The notes beneath the pieces were generated by a model, which had not been told where the DNA came from, did no database searches, and saw only the letters and a program-made list of their open reading frames with translations. Shown here one piece after another: positions 1 through 6,827 of a stretch of DNA of 39,113 bases (its first letter is position 1; each line of letters begins with the position of its first letter). The stretch comes from a virus: positions 1-39,113 of the IMG/VR virus record IMGVR_UViG_3300033567_000006. One strand, written 5' to 3'. The position numbers were made by a program, and so were the translations under genes.

Positions 1-50
1 CATGCGCATTTTTTGTACGATAGTGCATGTGTCATCTCGTCGCAAGATGT

Positions 51-125
51 GCCACTTTGGCTCAGGGGTAGAGCGGCTCACTCGTAATGAGCAGGTCCCC
101 GGTTCGAATCCGGGAAGTGGCTCCA
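51..125 (+). tRNA. tRNA-Thr (anticodon CGT), probable attachment gene
   Basis: A full cloverleaf can be folded. The 7-bp acceptor stem is GCCACTT (51-57) with AAGTGGC (115-121). The anticodon stem is GCTCA/TGAGC around loop CTCGTAA, so the anticodon is CGT. The T-arm carries GGTTCGAATCC and CCA is encoded at 123-125. It lies immediately beside the integrase, as expected for a phage that integrates in a tRNA 3' end and restores it. Confidence 0.96.
84..125 (+). other. Candidate attL core in the tRNA-Thr 3' half
   Basis: Tyrosine integrases commonly recombine at the anticodon/T-arm half of a tRNA gene, and here the integrase gene ends only 94 bp from the tRNA 3' end. The core boundaries are inferred, because no second copy lies in the window to define them. 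Confidence 0.4.
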
Positions 126-151
126 GTAAAAACCTTGTACCTACAAGGAAA

Positions 152-185
152 AATGAAGGCCATCCAGAAATGGACGGCCTTTTGT
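152..185. terminator. Bidirectional intrinsic terminator between tRNA and integrase
   Basis: Arms AAGGCCATCC and GGACGGCCTT pair over ten positions with one A/C mismatch around loop AGAAAT. The second arm runs into a T-rich tract on the plus strand, and A residues before the first arm give a U-tract on the minus strand. It can end both the tRNA transcript and the leftward lysogeny operon. Confidence 0.7.
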
Positions 186-219
186 TTTGCTCATTGTGTG
201 CAGATAGTGTGCGAAAACT

Positions 220-1371
220 TTATGACTTGTCCAAAAGGTGTGCGAGTTGCTCTGCGGCATCCTTCTGCAAAGTCGGAACAACGTGCGAATATGTGTTCAA
301 TGTTAAGGTGATATCGGAGTGTCCCAACATTTCCGCAACAACCTTTGGATGAACATTCAAACGCAATAACAACGAAGCTGTACTATGGCGCAAATCGTAC
401 AATCGAACATCAGAAGATATGCCGGCGTGTTTTAATAATGGTTTGAAATGTCGCTGCACAATGTTCCGGTCGTGAACCGGCGTTCCTGTGTCGGTGGTAA
501 ATACGAATCCCTTGTCGTCAAATCCAAGTCCATCATGCAGAGCCTTTTCTTTTGCCTCGGTTCGCAATTCCTTCAAATCAGCCAGAAGCCATTTGTCATA
601 GATGTGTATCTGTCGATTACCTCGATTTGTTTTAGGCGAAGTTAATCTATATCCGCCACCTTTGCGTGTTAGAGTGCGGCGGATGGATACTTCTTGCTTG
701 GTGAAATCTAAGTCATGCCATTGGAGCCCGAACGCTTCACCTGGTCGGCATCCGGTCAGTAACATAAACCGAAACATTACGCCGTATTGGTCGCATGCGC
801 ATGAATTCATAAACCGTACCGCTTCATCTTCATTCAGCGCGCGCATTTCTTTCTTAACCAATTTTGGGATCGTCACATGCTCGCACGGATTCTGGGAAAT
901 CAATTGCCAACGTACAGCTTGTTTCATTGCGTTGTTCAGTGTCGCATGCACCCGACGAATTGTTGACGGGCTCAATCCGTTGATTCCTAACTTGTCGTAT
1001 GCTTTCTGAACGTTAAGCGGTTTGATTTGATCCAGTTTTACAGTCCCGATAAATGGCACTACGTAACGTTGAATCATTTCTTTATCGCTGATGAAAGTGC
1101 GCTCTTTAACGGATGAGCGGTGTGATTCTAGCCAACGGGTTAGATACAAGGCCAAACTCTCTTTGGCTGGTTGCTTGAGTGTACCTCCGTCTCGCTCGGC
1201 TAATAATTCTCGTTGGATGCGCTGTGCTTCACGGATTCCACCGTATACAGTTTTGTTGATGTGCAAACGTTTGCCGTTTGTGTCCATCCCGTTTGGTATT
1301 CGGATTAGCCACGCATGCTTTCCATTTTTAAGAACGCCGCGGTCAATAATTTGACCCTCTGACCGAGCCAT
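220..1371 (-). CDS. int: Tyrosine-recombinase integrase
   Basis: This 383-residue integrase catalyses phage integration, presumably at the adjacent tRNA-Thr. It has an N-terminal arm-binding region (about 1-60), a SAM-like core-binding domain (about 70-165) and a C-terminal catalytic domain. Visible catalytic motifs are the box I arginine in LTGCRPGEA (about residue 209), the box II arginine in LYDLRHSTA (about 328), the LGHS histidine (about 351) and the nucleophile in NTYSHV (Tyr about 361). The box II HxxR histidine is replaced by Tyr. The start at 1371 has AGGCGG just upstream; a start at 1413 would add 14 residues without a better site. It is the last gene of the repressor-ImmA-integrase operon and overlaps ImmA by 67 nt, so it may be transcribed during lysogeny. 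Confidence 0.95.
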   Translation of the reverse strand: MARSEGQIIDRGVLKNGKHAWLIRIPNGMDTNGKRLHINKTVYGGIREAQRIQRELLAERDGGTLKQPAKESLALYLTRWLESHRSSVKERTFISDKEMIQRYVVPFIGTVKLDQIKPLNVQKAYDKLGINGLSPSTIRRVHATLNNAMKQAVRWQLISQNPCEHVTIPKLVKKEMRALNEDEAVRFMNSCACDQYGVMFRFMLLTGCRPGEAFGLQWHDLDFTKQEVSIRRTLTRKGGGYRLTSPKTNRGNRQIHIYDKWLLADLKELRTEAKEKALHDGLGFDDKGFVFTTDTGTPVHDRNIVQRHFKPLLKHAGISSDVRLYDLRHSTASLLLRLNVHPKVVAEMLGHSDITLTLNTYSHVVPTLQKDAAEQLAHLLDKS

Positions 1372-1850
1372 ACAACCGCCTCGTTTCGTTTTTCGTGATA
1401 TTTTAACAAGCAATCATTGCGCGCGAATTCAATTCTCCAGTTCACGAGACAAGCGGTTACACTGAAGTATTCCGCTAATTCTTCGATGGTCGTCAATCCG
1501 GAACTAATGGCCTTTTTAAAGGCGATCACCGGTAGCAGGAAATTGCACGCCCACTTAATGGCGCGCCGCTCATCTCGCCCGAGTATAATGGCGCGAGAAT
1601 ATGATGTATAGGGCAATAGGAAATTGCCTTGTGGGATCGTGAAGTAATGGCCTAATTCCTCCGCCATAACACATCTATATAAGATGTGATTGTGTTTTAA
1701 CGAATTATCCAAAAGGATGATCGGAAGATTGCGTTCGGGGTCGTATTGATAAGAACCAAACAACGGGTAACCAGGAATCGCTAAATCTTGATAGGAAACA
1801 AAAATCCCTTCTTCTTCTGCTATGCGCATCAATGGATCCAAAGATGTCAC
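1305..1850 (-). CDS. ImmA/IrrE-family metallopeptidase
   Basis: This 181-residue protein belongs to the family whose characterised member ImmA of ICEBs1 cleaves its cognate repressor ImmR to induce the element. The metal-site motif is MAEELGHYF (about residues 62-70). The first histidine of HExxH is Glu, a form I recall as common in phage members. It starts with GTG at 1850 and overlaps the repressor stop by four bases (GTGA), so the pair is translationally coupled. The extended C-terminus (about 95-181) could sense the inducing signal. The neighbouring repressor is its probable target. The family call is firm and the substrate is inferred. Confidence 0.88.
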   Translation of the reverse strand: MTSLDPLMRIAEEEGIFVSYQDLAIPGYPLFGSYQYDPERNLPIILLDNSLKHNHILYRCVMAEELGHYFTIPQGNFLLPYTSYSRAIILGRDERRAIKWACNFLLPVIAFKKAISSGLTTIEELAEYFSVTACLVNWRIEFARNDCLLKYHEKRNEAVVWLGQRVKLLTAAFLKMESMRG

Positions 1851-2365
1851 CCTCGTTTATCTTTTTTCCTTTTCTCCCCGTCGTACTCTGCTTGTGCCAG
1901 CTTAATCTTGTTCAGGAGATGTTCCGCCAATGCCTCGTCGTAAATTCCATATTCACCTTCCAAGTGGGCTGCAACTTGTTCAACGGAAGGGATGATGTTA
2001 TTCGACAAGTTATTTGAATTTTCCTTCATATTTTTAATAGGTATTTCTTTCCTCTGGTGTCCGGTGATCATCGTCAGAAAAGAAGTCAGCAAAGACCTTT
2101 CTTCGGTCGTCATGTTTTGCGCAACATTCACAAGCCTTTTCACGTCAACCGGGATGCTTTCAATATCATCCGCAAAAAATTCAGCTAGCGTGATTCCTAG
2201 CGCAGCGCAAATCCGGCTGAGCAAGTCTGTTGTTGGAGCGGCTTTTCCTAATTCAACCGCACTCACTGAAGTTTGTGCGATGCCAGCGATTTTGGCGAGT
2301 TGGTTCCCGCTTAATCCCGCCTGTATCCTCAATTCTCGAACACGAGAACCGACATTCACGACCAT
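1847..2365 (-). CDS. CI-like lysogeny repressor (HTH_3)
   Basis: This 172-residue protein has an N-terminal Xre/Cro-type helix-turn-helix at about residues 6-60, with helices around QLAKIAGIAQTSVSAVE. A middle helical region and a charged C-terminal tail (about 120-172) follow. It has no LexA/S24-type autoprotease segment, which fits removal by the ImmA-like partner instead of RecA-stimulated self-cleavage. The start at 2365 has AGAGG five bases upstream; longer starts at 2395-2413 lack a good site and would run into the operator-like repeats. It is the first gene of the leftward operon and presumably binds the repeats at 2406-2483 to silence the early promoter. Confidence 0.88.
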   Translation of the reverse strand: MVVNVGSRVRELRIQAGLSGNQLAKIAGIAQTSVSAVELGKAAPTTDLLSRICAALGITLAEFFADDIESIPVDVKRLVNVAQNMTTEERSLLTSFLTMITGHQRKEIPIKNMKENSNNLSNNIIPSVEQVAAHLEGEYGIYDEALAEHLLNKIKLAQAEYDGEKRKKDKRG

Positions 2366-2405
2366 CACATCCTCTAATTTTTTAGACACGATCATCATCC
2401 CCAAT

Positions 2406-2483
2406 CGTAACACAATATATTGCTAATTATTTTTGTCTAATAAGCAAAATACTGTTGACACGTTACGAATATAGTGCTAACTT
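2406..2483. promoter_or_regulatory. Three operator-like repeats in the divergent immunity region
   Basis: A 13-bp motif occurs three times: ATATTGCTAATTA at 2417-2429 (+), ATTTTGCTTATTA on the minus strand at 2438-2450, and ATAGTGCTAACTT at 2471-2483 (+). The first two form an inverted repeat with 10-bp arms (9 of 10 matching) and an 8-bp spacer. The first and third also share flanking bases, CGTAACACAATAT versus CGTTACGAATAT. The third lies across the -10 side of the early promoter, as expected for repressor or Cro sites. Confidence 0.65.
2455..2483 (+). promoter_or_regulatory. Putative early rightward promoter
   Basis: A perfect -35 box TTGACA (2455-2460) is followed after 17 bp by TAACTT (2478-2483), which keeps the key T, A and final T of the -10 consensus. 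It sits 25 bp before the Cro-like start and overlaps the third operator-like repeat, so bound repressor would block it. Confidence 0.6.
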
Positions 2484-2507
2484 GTTAACAACGGGAGGTG
2501 ATTGGTG

Positions 2508-2747
2508 GTGATTAAACTTCGTCCGATGCGCCGGGAACGCAAGATGTCGCAAAGTGATTTGAGTAAACTGTCGGGCGTTTCGCAGACCATGATTGGAGCG
2601 ATTGAGCGCGGCGTTACGAGTCCGACACTCGGGATTGTGGTTAAGTTGGCAAATGCGTTAGGCGTTTCAGTTTCTGAACTCATTGGAGAAACAAAGCCCG
2701 GGGGTGGCCGAGGTGGAAAAACTACTCAGCATGTCGCAAACCGCTGA
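2508..2747 (+). CDS. Cro-like HTH regulator
   Basis: This 79-residue protein is almost entirely one Xre-type helix-turn-helix (about residues 5-60, recognition region around GVSQTMIGAIERG). It is the first gene of the rightward operon and divergent from the repressor, the Cro position. TTG, GTG and GTG start codons lie at 2502, 2505 and 2508. GGAGGTG at 2494-2500 gives the best spacing (7 nt) to GTG 2508. The glycine-rich tail overlaps the next gene. It probably competes for the operator-like repeats and promotes lytic development; that role is inferred. Confidence 0.85.
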   Translation: MIKLRPMRRERKMSQSDLSKLSGVSQTMIGAIERGVTSPTLGIVVKLANALGVSVSELIGETKPGGGRGGKTTQHVANR

Positions 2748-2910
2748 AATTCTCGGCGTTAGAGAACAGAAAGTATACATCATGGCACGAGAGGGTTTGC
2801 TTCCGGTGGTGCACCTAGGTCGTCAACTCCGGGTCGACCCACAGAAACTTCAACAATGGATCGAAAGTGGCGGACAGTCATTCGACGGTGGGTGGCGCAA
2901 GGAAGCGTAA
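2713..2910 (+). CDS. Excisionase-like MerR/HTH_17 DNA-binding protein
   Basis: This protein of about 65 residues carries the HTH_17 (excisionase/MerR-like) fold: MSQTAEILGV followed by KVYIMAREG and a wing containing GRQLRVDPQKLQQWI. Xis proteins of this type bend attachment-site DNA and favour excision, but similar small proteins also act as transcription regulators. GTG 2713 is taken as the start, overlapping the Cro-like gene by 35 nt; ATG 2731 and TTG 2683 are alternatives. It lies opposite the integrase operon in the early transcript, where a Xis would be expected. Confidence 0.7.
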   Translation: MEKLLSMSQTAEILGVREQKVYIMAREGLLPVVHLGRQLRVDPQKLQQWIESGGQSFDGGWRKEA

Positions 2911-2930
2911 ACGGAAAGGGGGAGGCAAAC

Positions 2931-3671
2931 GTGGGTCAATTGGTTTTTATCGAAAACAACCGAGTGGTAACTGACAGTTTAACGGTGGCGACGGTATTTG
3001 ACAAAACACACGACAAGGTGCTTCGCGATATTCGCGAACTTGGATGCAGCCGGGAATTCTCACTCGCCAATTTTGGAGAGTCAACGTACACCAATGAACG
3101 CGGCCGCAAGTACACAAAAATAATCATTACCGAGCAGGGATTCACACTTCTTGTCATGGGTTACACAGGTCAACGCGCGATGGAATTCAAGGAACGCTAC
3201 ATTTCCGAGTTTGAGCAAATGAAAAACAAACTCAACGGCAGGAACTTAGCGGAACGATTCAACTTGCCACGTAGTTATCCCGAAGCACTCCGTGCCTTAG
3301 CGGAAGAAGCTGAACGCAACGAATCAATGCAAAAGCTAATCGAAGAACAGGCACCGAAAGTCGCGCTCTATGATGTCGCAATGTCAGCGGATAACGCACA
3401 GCCGATTGGCACGATTGCAAAAACGCTGAACATCGGCCCGAACAAACTGTTTTCGTTCCTGCGTGAGAAGAAGGTCCTTATCTCGACAGGCAGTCGATAC
3501 AACCAACCGTACCAAGAGTACATCGACCGTGGTTACTTTGCGGTTCGCCAGTACACAATTACACACTTTGCAAACGGTATTGAGAACAAGATGCAAACAC
3601 TGGTGACTCCGAAAGGCATGGCGTACATCAATCGATTGGTTGAAGAAAGCAAACTCGCGGTAACGGTATGA
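2931..3671 (+). CDS. rha: Phage antirepressor, Rha domain plus KilAC (ANT) domain
   Basis: This 246-residue protein has an N-terminal Rha regulatory domain (about 1-95), with the typical VATVFDKTHDKVLRDIREL and ITEQGFTLLVMGYTG segments. A C-terminal KilAC/ANT-type DNA-binding domain (about 120-246) follows, recognisable by IGTIAKTLNIGPNKLFSFLR and VTPKGMAYI. Proteins with these modules act as antirepressors or early regulators in temperate phages. The GTG start at 2931 is preceded by AAAGGGGGAGG with 6-nt spacing; an upstream ATG at 2856 lacks such a site and would overlap the Xis-like gene. The stop overlaps the next start as ATGA. Confidence 0.9.
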   Translation: MGQLVFIENNRVVTDSLTVATVFDKTHDKVLRDIRELGCSREFSLANFGESTYTNERGRKYTKIIITEQGFTLLVMGYTGQRAMEFKERYISEFEQMKNKLNGRNLAERFNLPRSYPEALRALAEEAERNESMQKLIEEQAPKVALYDVAMSADNAQPIGTIAKTLNIGPNKLFSFLREKKVLISTGSRYNQPYQEYIDRGYFAVRQYTITHFANGIENKMQTLVTPKGMAYINRLVEESKLAVTV

Positions 3672-4015
3672 AACGCAGTCCACTGAAACGAAGCGCACCA
3701 CTACAGCAAAAGTCACCTATGCGCAAACGTCGTAGCGCAAGAGCAAGAGCGCGGGACTTCTCACCGAGTGTTCGGATGCAAGTCATGGATCGCTCGGGAG
3801 GCATTTGTGAGATATGCAAGCAACGACCGATAGCGCATCTGCATCACGCGATTTTTCGTCGGCACGTGAAGGTCGGAACACTCGATATCGCGCTTGGCCT
3901 GTGTGTTCAATGTCACGACTCGGCACACGAAACACGAGCGGCAAGGGAACGCGCAGTGGTACTTGCGAAGGAGTTGGCGGCGAGTGAAGTGTCAAGCGAA
4001 GGAATGCGTGTTTAA
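3668..4015 (+). CDS. Small HNH-type endonuclease-like protein
   Basis: This 115-residue protein has a very basic N-terminus (about 1-30, rich in Arg and Lys). A compact HNH/treble-clef region follows: CEICKQR (about 47-53), then HLHHAIFRR with the candidate catalytic histidine pair, and LCVQCHDSAH at the end. It starts by an ATGA overlap with the antirepressor. Phage HNH proteins may nick DNA in packaging or recombination. Packaging-type HNH genes usually lie beside the terminase, but this one is about 13 kb from TerS, so an early recombination or DNA-processing role is equally possible. Confidence 0.78.
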   Translation: MKRSPLKRSAPLQQKSPMRKRRSARARARDFSPSVRMQVMDRSGGICEICKQRPIAHLHHAIFRRHVKVGTLDIALGLCVQCHDSAHETRAARERAVVLAKELAASEVSSEGMRV

Positions 4016-4148
4016 CTCCGGCGGATGGTGCAAGTCGGTGCCGGAGTTAGTCCTCAGCGAAAATGCCGGTGCACATGGCGGCCGGATGATGGAGTGCCTA
4101 ACATACCAACCGGATCGACGACGCCCGACGCGGCAACAGACACCTTAA
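3984..4148 (+). CDS. Small Cys protein resembling DUF1540
   Basis: This 54-residue reading frame starts with GTG at 3984 inside the 3' end of the HNH gene. Its spacing of cysteines, KCQAKECVFNSGGWC, then ELVLSEN and MECLTYQP, resembles the metal-binding DUF1540 pattern (C-x4-C-x-N-x4-C ... C-x-T-x). GGAG lies about 11 nt upstream. No function is known for such proteins; metal binding is inferred from the cysteines. Its last third overlaps, in antisense, the possible gene at 4054-4248. Confidence 0.55.
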   Translation: MKCQAKECVFNSGGWCKSVPELVLSENAGAHGGRMMECLTYQPDRRRPTRQQTP

Positions 4149-4248
4149 TCTCGACGTCGGCGTAACGCTCAGATAACACATCACGGAAGTCGCAAAGCAG
4201 TGTTTCAAGTAATTCCAAGTGGGCATCAAGTCGGTCAGTGTACGTCAT
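4054..4248 (-). CDS. Possible small antisense gene of unknown function
   Basis: This would be the only leftward gene outside the lysogeny operon. The 64-residue product starts with an amphipathic, Leu-rich helical segment (TDRLDAHLELLETLLCDFRD) and then IKVSVAASGVV; the C-terminal third overlaps the DUF1540-like gene in antisense. AAGGAG sits seven bases before ATG 4248, a textbook ribosome binding site. The gene also fills a gap that has no rightward frame (4149-4339). No family is recognised. It could be chance, and the strong binding site is the main argument for it. Confidence 0.42.
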   Translation of the reverse strand: MTYTDRLDAHLELLETLLCDFRDVLSERYADVEIKVSVAASGVVDPVGMLGTPSSGRHVHRHFR

Positions 4249-4339
4249 GGTCATTCTCCTTCAAGTGGGGGATGGCGGCGCGGCAACTGGTACCGCGCCA
4301 GAGGGAAATTAGACAAGCCTAGAAAGGCGGTGAGAGGAA

Positions 4340-4597
4340 TTGAATCGGAGACAGTCAGGCGGGGCGGTACTTAAAGCCTTGCGGGTGTACGTTCGGAAAC
4401 ACCAAATGAGGGTTGCGGCAGAAATTAACACGGATCAGAGTACGGTATCGCGGATAGAAAACGGGGAGTCATTTGTTGCGTACGATTCCGTTCGGCGGTA
4501 CGTAGAAGCGTGCGGCGGGGAATCGACGATACGTAAGCTAATTGACCACCTCCAAAGTTTGCTACAGCAGAATCGTTTTCCACTGATGCCAGCGTAA
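4340..4597 (+). CDS. HTH DNA-binding protein
   Basis: This 85-residue protein has an Xre-like helix-turn-helix: VRKHQMRVAAEINTDQSTVS followed by RIENGESFVAYDSVRRYVEA. The TTG start at 4340 is supported by AGAAAGGCGGTGAGA (4321-4335), which matches nearly the whole anti-16S sequence. The C-terminal helix TIRKLIDHLQSLLQQ may be for dimerisation. It probably regulates transcription of the early operon, but its target cannot be told from the sequence. Confidence 0.72.
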   Translation: MNRRQSGGAVLKALRVYVRKHQMRVAAEINTDQSTVSRIENGESFVAYDSVRRYVEACGGESTIRKLIDHLQSLLQQNRFPLMPA

Positions 4598-4646
4598 ATC
4601 TTTTGGGTGCATATGGTATGCGAGTTTTCGAAAGGAGAGATTGACG

Positions 4647-4958
4647 GTGGATGCTTTCGCGATGGATTTGAAAAGTCAATTGCAATCGGCGTTAGTCAAA
4701 GAACAAGTGGCAGACGAGCAAACGAAAGCTGTTGTCGAGATTTACGGATTGCTCGGCGATATGCAAAAGGATGCGCACTGGTACTACAGTATGGCACGAG
4801 ATGCGCGGCATACATCTAGTCAAAGCGTGAACATCAAGGACCGCATTGTTGGTATCGAGTCAGCGGAGATATACGAAATGTTGGCGCGAAACATCGAACG
4901 ACGCAGGGGAGCGATATCAGTACAAATGAGAAAACTCGCCTCCCGACTGGACATCTAG
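4647..4958 (+). CDS. Hypothetical all-helical phage protein
   Basis: This 103-residue protein is predicted to be almost wholly alpha-helical and is rich in Ala, Glu, Lys and Arg, without cysteines or membrane segments. AAAGGAG lies nine bases before GTG 4647; TTG 4641 is a closer alternative. It stands between the HTH gene and a zinc-ribbon protein in the early operon. I do not recognise the family. The basic, helical composition would fit a nucleic-acid-associated or adaptor protein, but that is speculation. Confidence 0.6.
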   Translation: MDAFAMDLKSQLQSALVKEQVADEQTKAVVEIYGLLGDMQKDAHWYYSMARDARHTSSQSVNIKDRIVGIESAEIYEMLARNIERRRGAISVQMRKLASRLDI

Positions 4959-4985
4959 GGCGAGTCATCACAAAGGAAATTCAAT

Positions 4986-5306
4986 TTGAGCCAAGTGTAC
5001 ACGAAACGCTGTGCACTGGCAATGGAGGCGTGGAACATGAGTGTCGGACAAATGATGGAGTACAACCACAAAATTTCGATTCACCGTTGTGACGAATGTC
5101 AAATTTTAATCGACCCGCGCCACGATGAACCACACGAGGTCATGCACGATGGCGAATCCATCGTCGTGTGCGACAGCTGCCGAGCTGACAATTACAACGT
5201 CTGCAACGGATGCACAGAGACACACCACGACAGCGACGGTAAGCAGATGGGCGATGGTGAGTGGTACTGCAAAAAGTGTATGGGAGAAAGGTGGTTGACG
5301 GCATGA
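4986..5306 (+). CDS. Multi-CxxC zinc-binding protein
   Basis: This 106-residue protein has four CxxC pairs: CDEC (about 35-38), CDSC (about 62-65), CNGC (about 72-75) and CKKC (about 96-99), plus several histidines. It should hold two structural zinc ions in a LIM- or treble-clef-like arrangement. The TTG start at 4986 has AAAGGA eight bases upstream. Its stop overlaps the Gam-like start as ATGA, so the two are translationally coupled. A role with the neighbouring recombination proteins is suggested only by position. Confidence 0.68.
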   Translation: MSQVYTKRCALAMEAWNMSVGQMMEYNHKISIHRCDECQILIDPRHDEPHEVMHDGESIVVCDSCRADNYNVCNGCTETHHDSDGKQMGDGEWYCKKCMGERWLTA

Positions 5307-5839
5307 GCGCGTTAGAACAGAACCTTTTGGATTACTTGTTGGAAACTGACGAAGAAAACTTGGCGACATCGAACGAAGGTTTTAGCGTTGACACCATCGA
5401 GAAAGCCGAGTGGTGCATGCGTAAACTCGCAAAACTTGCTCAAGACGATGCGGACGATGAAGCTATGGCTGAGCGTGAGATTGAACGCATTAAAAAGTGG
5501 CTAGAGGAACGCAATAAGCCGCGTCAACAGAGCCGAGAGTTCTTCGAACGTCACCTGACTTCCTTCCACCAACGGTTGCTTTTGCAAGATGACCGCATGA
5601 AAACGGTGAAACTTCCACATGGCGCATTAAAAGCGCGGAAGGTGGCCGACAAGTTCGAGTATGACGAAAAGACCATCGTTGCATGGGCAAAGGAGCAAGG
5701 GCGCGCTGAATTTATTCGCGTGAAAGAAGAAGTCGTAAAGGATGCCGTAAAACGCACCATCAAAGAAGATGGCGAGAGTGTACCGGGTGTATTGATTGTT
5801 CCGCAAGGCATGTCATTCACAGTGGAGGTATCGCGATAA
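5303..5839 (+). CDS. gam: Gam-like host-nuclease inhibitor
   Basis: This 178-residue protein matches the Mu-Gam-like family that binds DNA ends and protects them from host RecBCD/AddAB-type exonucleases. A long N-terminal coiled-coil (about 25-90, with EREIERIKKWLEERNKPRQQ) is followed by the family's conserved core, TVKLPHGALKARKVADKFEY, and then AEFIRVKEEVVKDAVKR. ATG 5303 is chosen because GGAGAAAGGTGG precedes it and it overlaps the previous stop (ATGA). It lies directly before the putative annealing protein, the standard pairing of end protection with recombination, and its stop overlaps that gene's start. Confidence 0.85.
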   Translation: MSALEQNLLDYLLETDEENLATSNEGFSVDTIEKAEWCMRKLAKLAQDDADDEAMAEREIERIKKWLEERNKPRQQSREFFERHLTSFHQRLLLQDDRMKTVKLPHGALKARKVADKFEYDEKTIVAWAKEQGRAEFIRVKEEVVKDAVKRTIKEDGESVPGVLIVPQGMSFTVEVSR

Positions 5840-6816
5840 TGGCAGTCACGGAACGTAGTGTCCAAACGCAATCCGCACCAAACGCTGGACTTACGATGGT
5901 TGTGGATTTTTCTTTTCTCAAACAGCGTATTGCACAACTGCAACAATTCGTTAAAGAGTACATGGTTCCTGGTGAAGATTACGGCGTGATTGAAGGTACT
6001 GGGAAACCAACATTACTAAAGCCGGGCGCTGAAAAGCTGTGTGACGTATATGGATTGTCAGCGGGCGAAGCGCAGATTTCCTTCACGCGTGACGACACGA
6101 AAAATCCAGTCTACATCAGTTATCAGCTGTCATTGCCGATTATAAGCCGTGCTGATGGCCGCGTAATCATGGTTGGCGTTGGATCGGCGAATTCATGGGA
6201 AAAGAAATACAAGTGGCGTTGGGCGTTTGATAACGAATTACCTGCGGGAATGTCGACAGAAGGTTTGCGTACAAAGAACGGAACAGGCAAGAATGGACGC
6301 CCTTACACGCAGTACCGAGTCCCTAATGACGACATCGACGACATCGACAATACATTGCTCAAAATGGCTAAGAAACGAGCGCTTGTAGACGCAGTATTGT
6401 CTGCCACTCGAAGCAGCGCACTATTTACGCAGGATATTGAGAATTTGGATAGGACAATCCGTGGAAATGAAACAAGCGAACGCGATGAAAAGCGTCAGCA
6501 GCAACCGCGCCAAGGTCAATCATCAACTATTAGTAATGATGGTGGTGGTAGAAAGGCCTCGGAAAAGCAAATCAATTTCCTTAAGTCAATCGCCAAAGGG
6601 AAGTCGATGGATGATTCAGCACTGGACACTTTCATAACCACACATTGCGAATCGAATTCATTGTCGGAGATAAGCGGGAAAGAGGCGTCAGACTTAATCG
6701 GAGTTTTGAAAGCCTATAAGCCACCTACACCTACAACTAATTCAAATAAAAATGATGATCCGTTCGCGGACGACGGCGAAGTTCTCGACATCAATGAAGA
6801 TGACTTACCGTTTTGA
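5839..6816 (+). CDS. Putative recombination or ssDNA-annealing protein with SSB-like tail
   Basis: This 325-residue protein contains the phage motif GKPTLLKPGAEKL (about 55-67) and the helix KMAKKRALVDAVL. Both are familiar from recombination-module proteins found next to Gam, although no experimental role is known to me. A low-complexity Gln/Ser/Gly linker (about 210-240) leads to a helical domain (KASEKQINFLKSIAKG). The last residues, DINEDDLPF, closely resemble the acidic tip of bacterial SSB. No separate SSB gene occurs in this window, so the protein may recruit SSB-partner proteins itself. An ssDNA-annealing function is inferred from position and motif. Confidence 0.6.
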   Translation: MAVTERSVQTQSAPNAGLTMVVDFSFLKQRIAQLQQFVKEYMVPGEDYGVIEGTGKPTLLKPGAEKLCDVYGLSAGEAQISFTRDDTKNPVYISYQLSLPIISRADGRVIMVGVGSANSWEKKYKWRWAFDNELPAGMSTEGLRTKNGTGKNGRPYTQYRVPNDDIDDIDNTLLKMAKKRALVDAVLSATRSSALFTQDIENLDRTIRGNETSERDEKRQQQPRQGQSSTISNDGGGRKASEKQINFLKSIAKGKSMDDSALDTFITTHCESNSLSEISGKEASDLIGVLKAYKPPTPTTNSNKNDDPFADDGEVLDINEDDLPF

Positions 6817-6827
6817 GGTGGCCGCCG

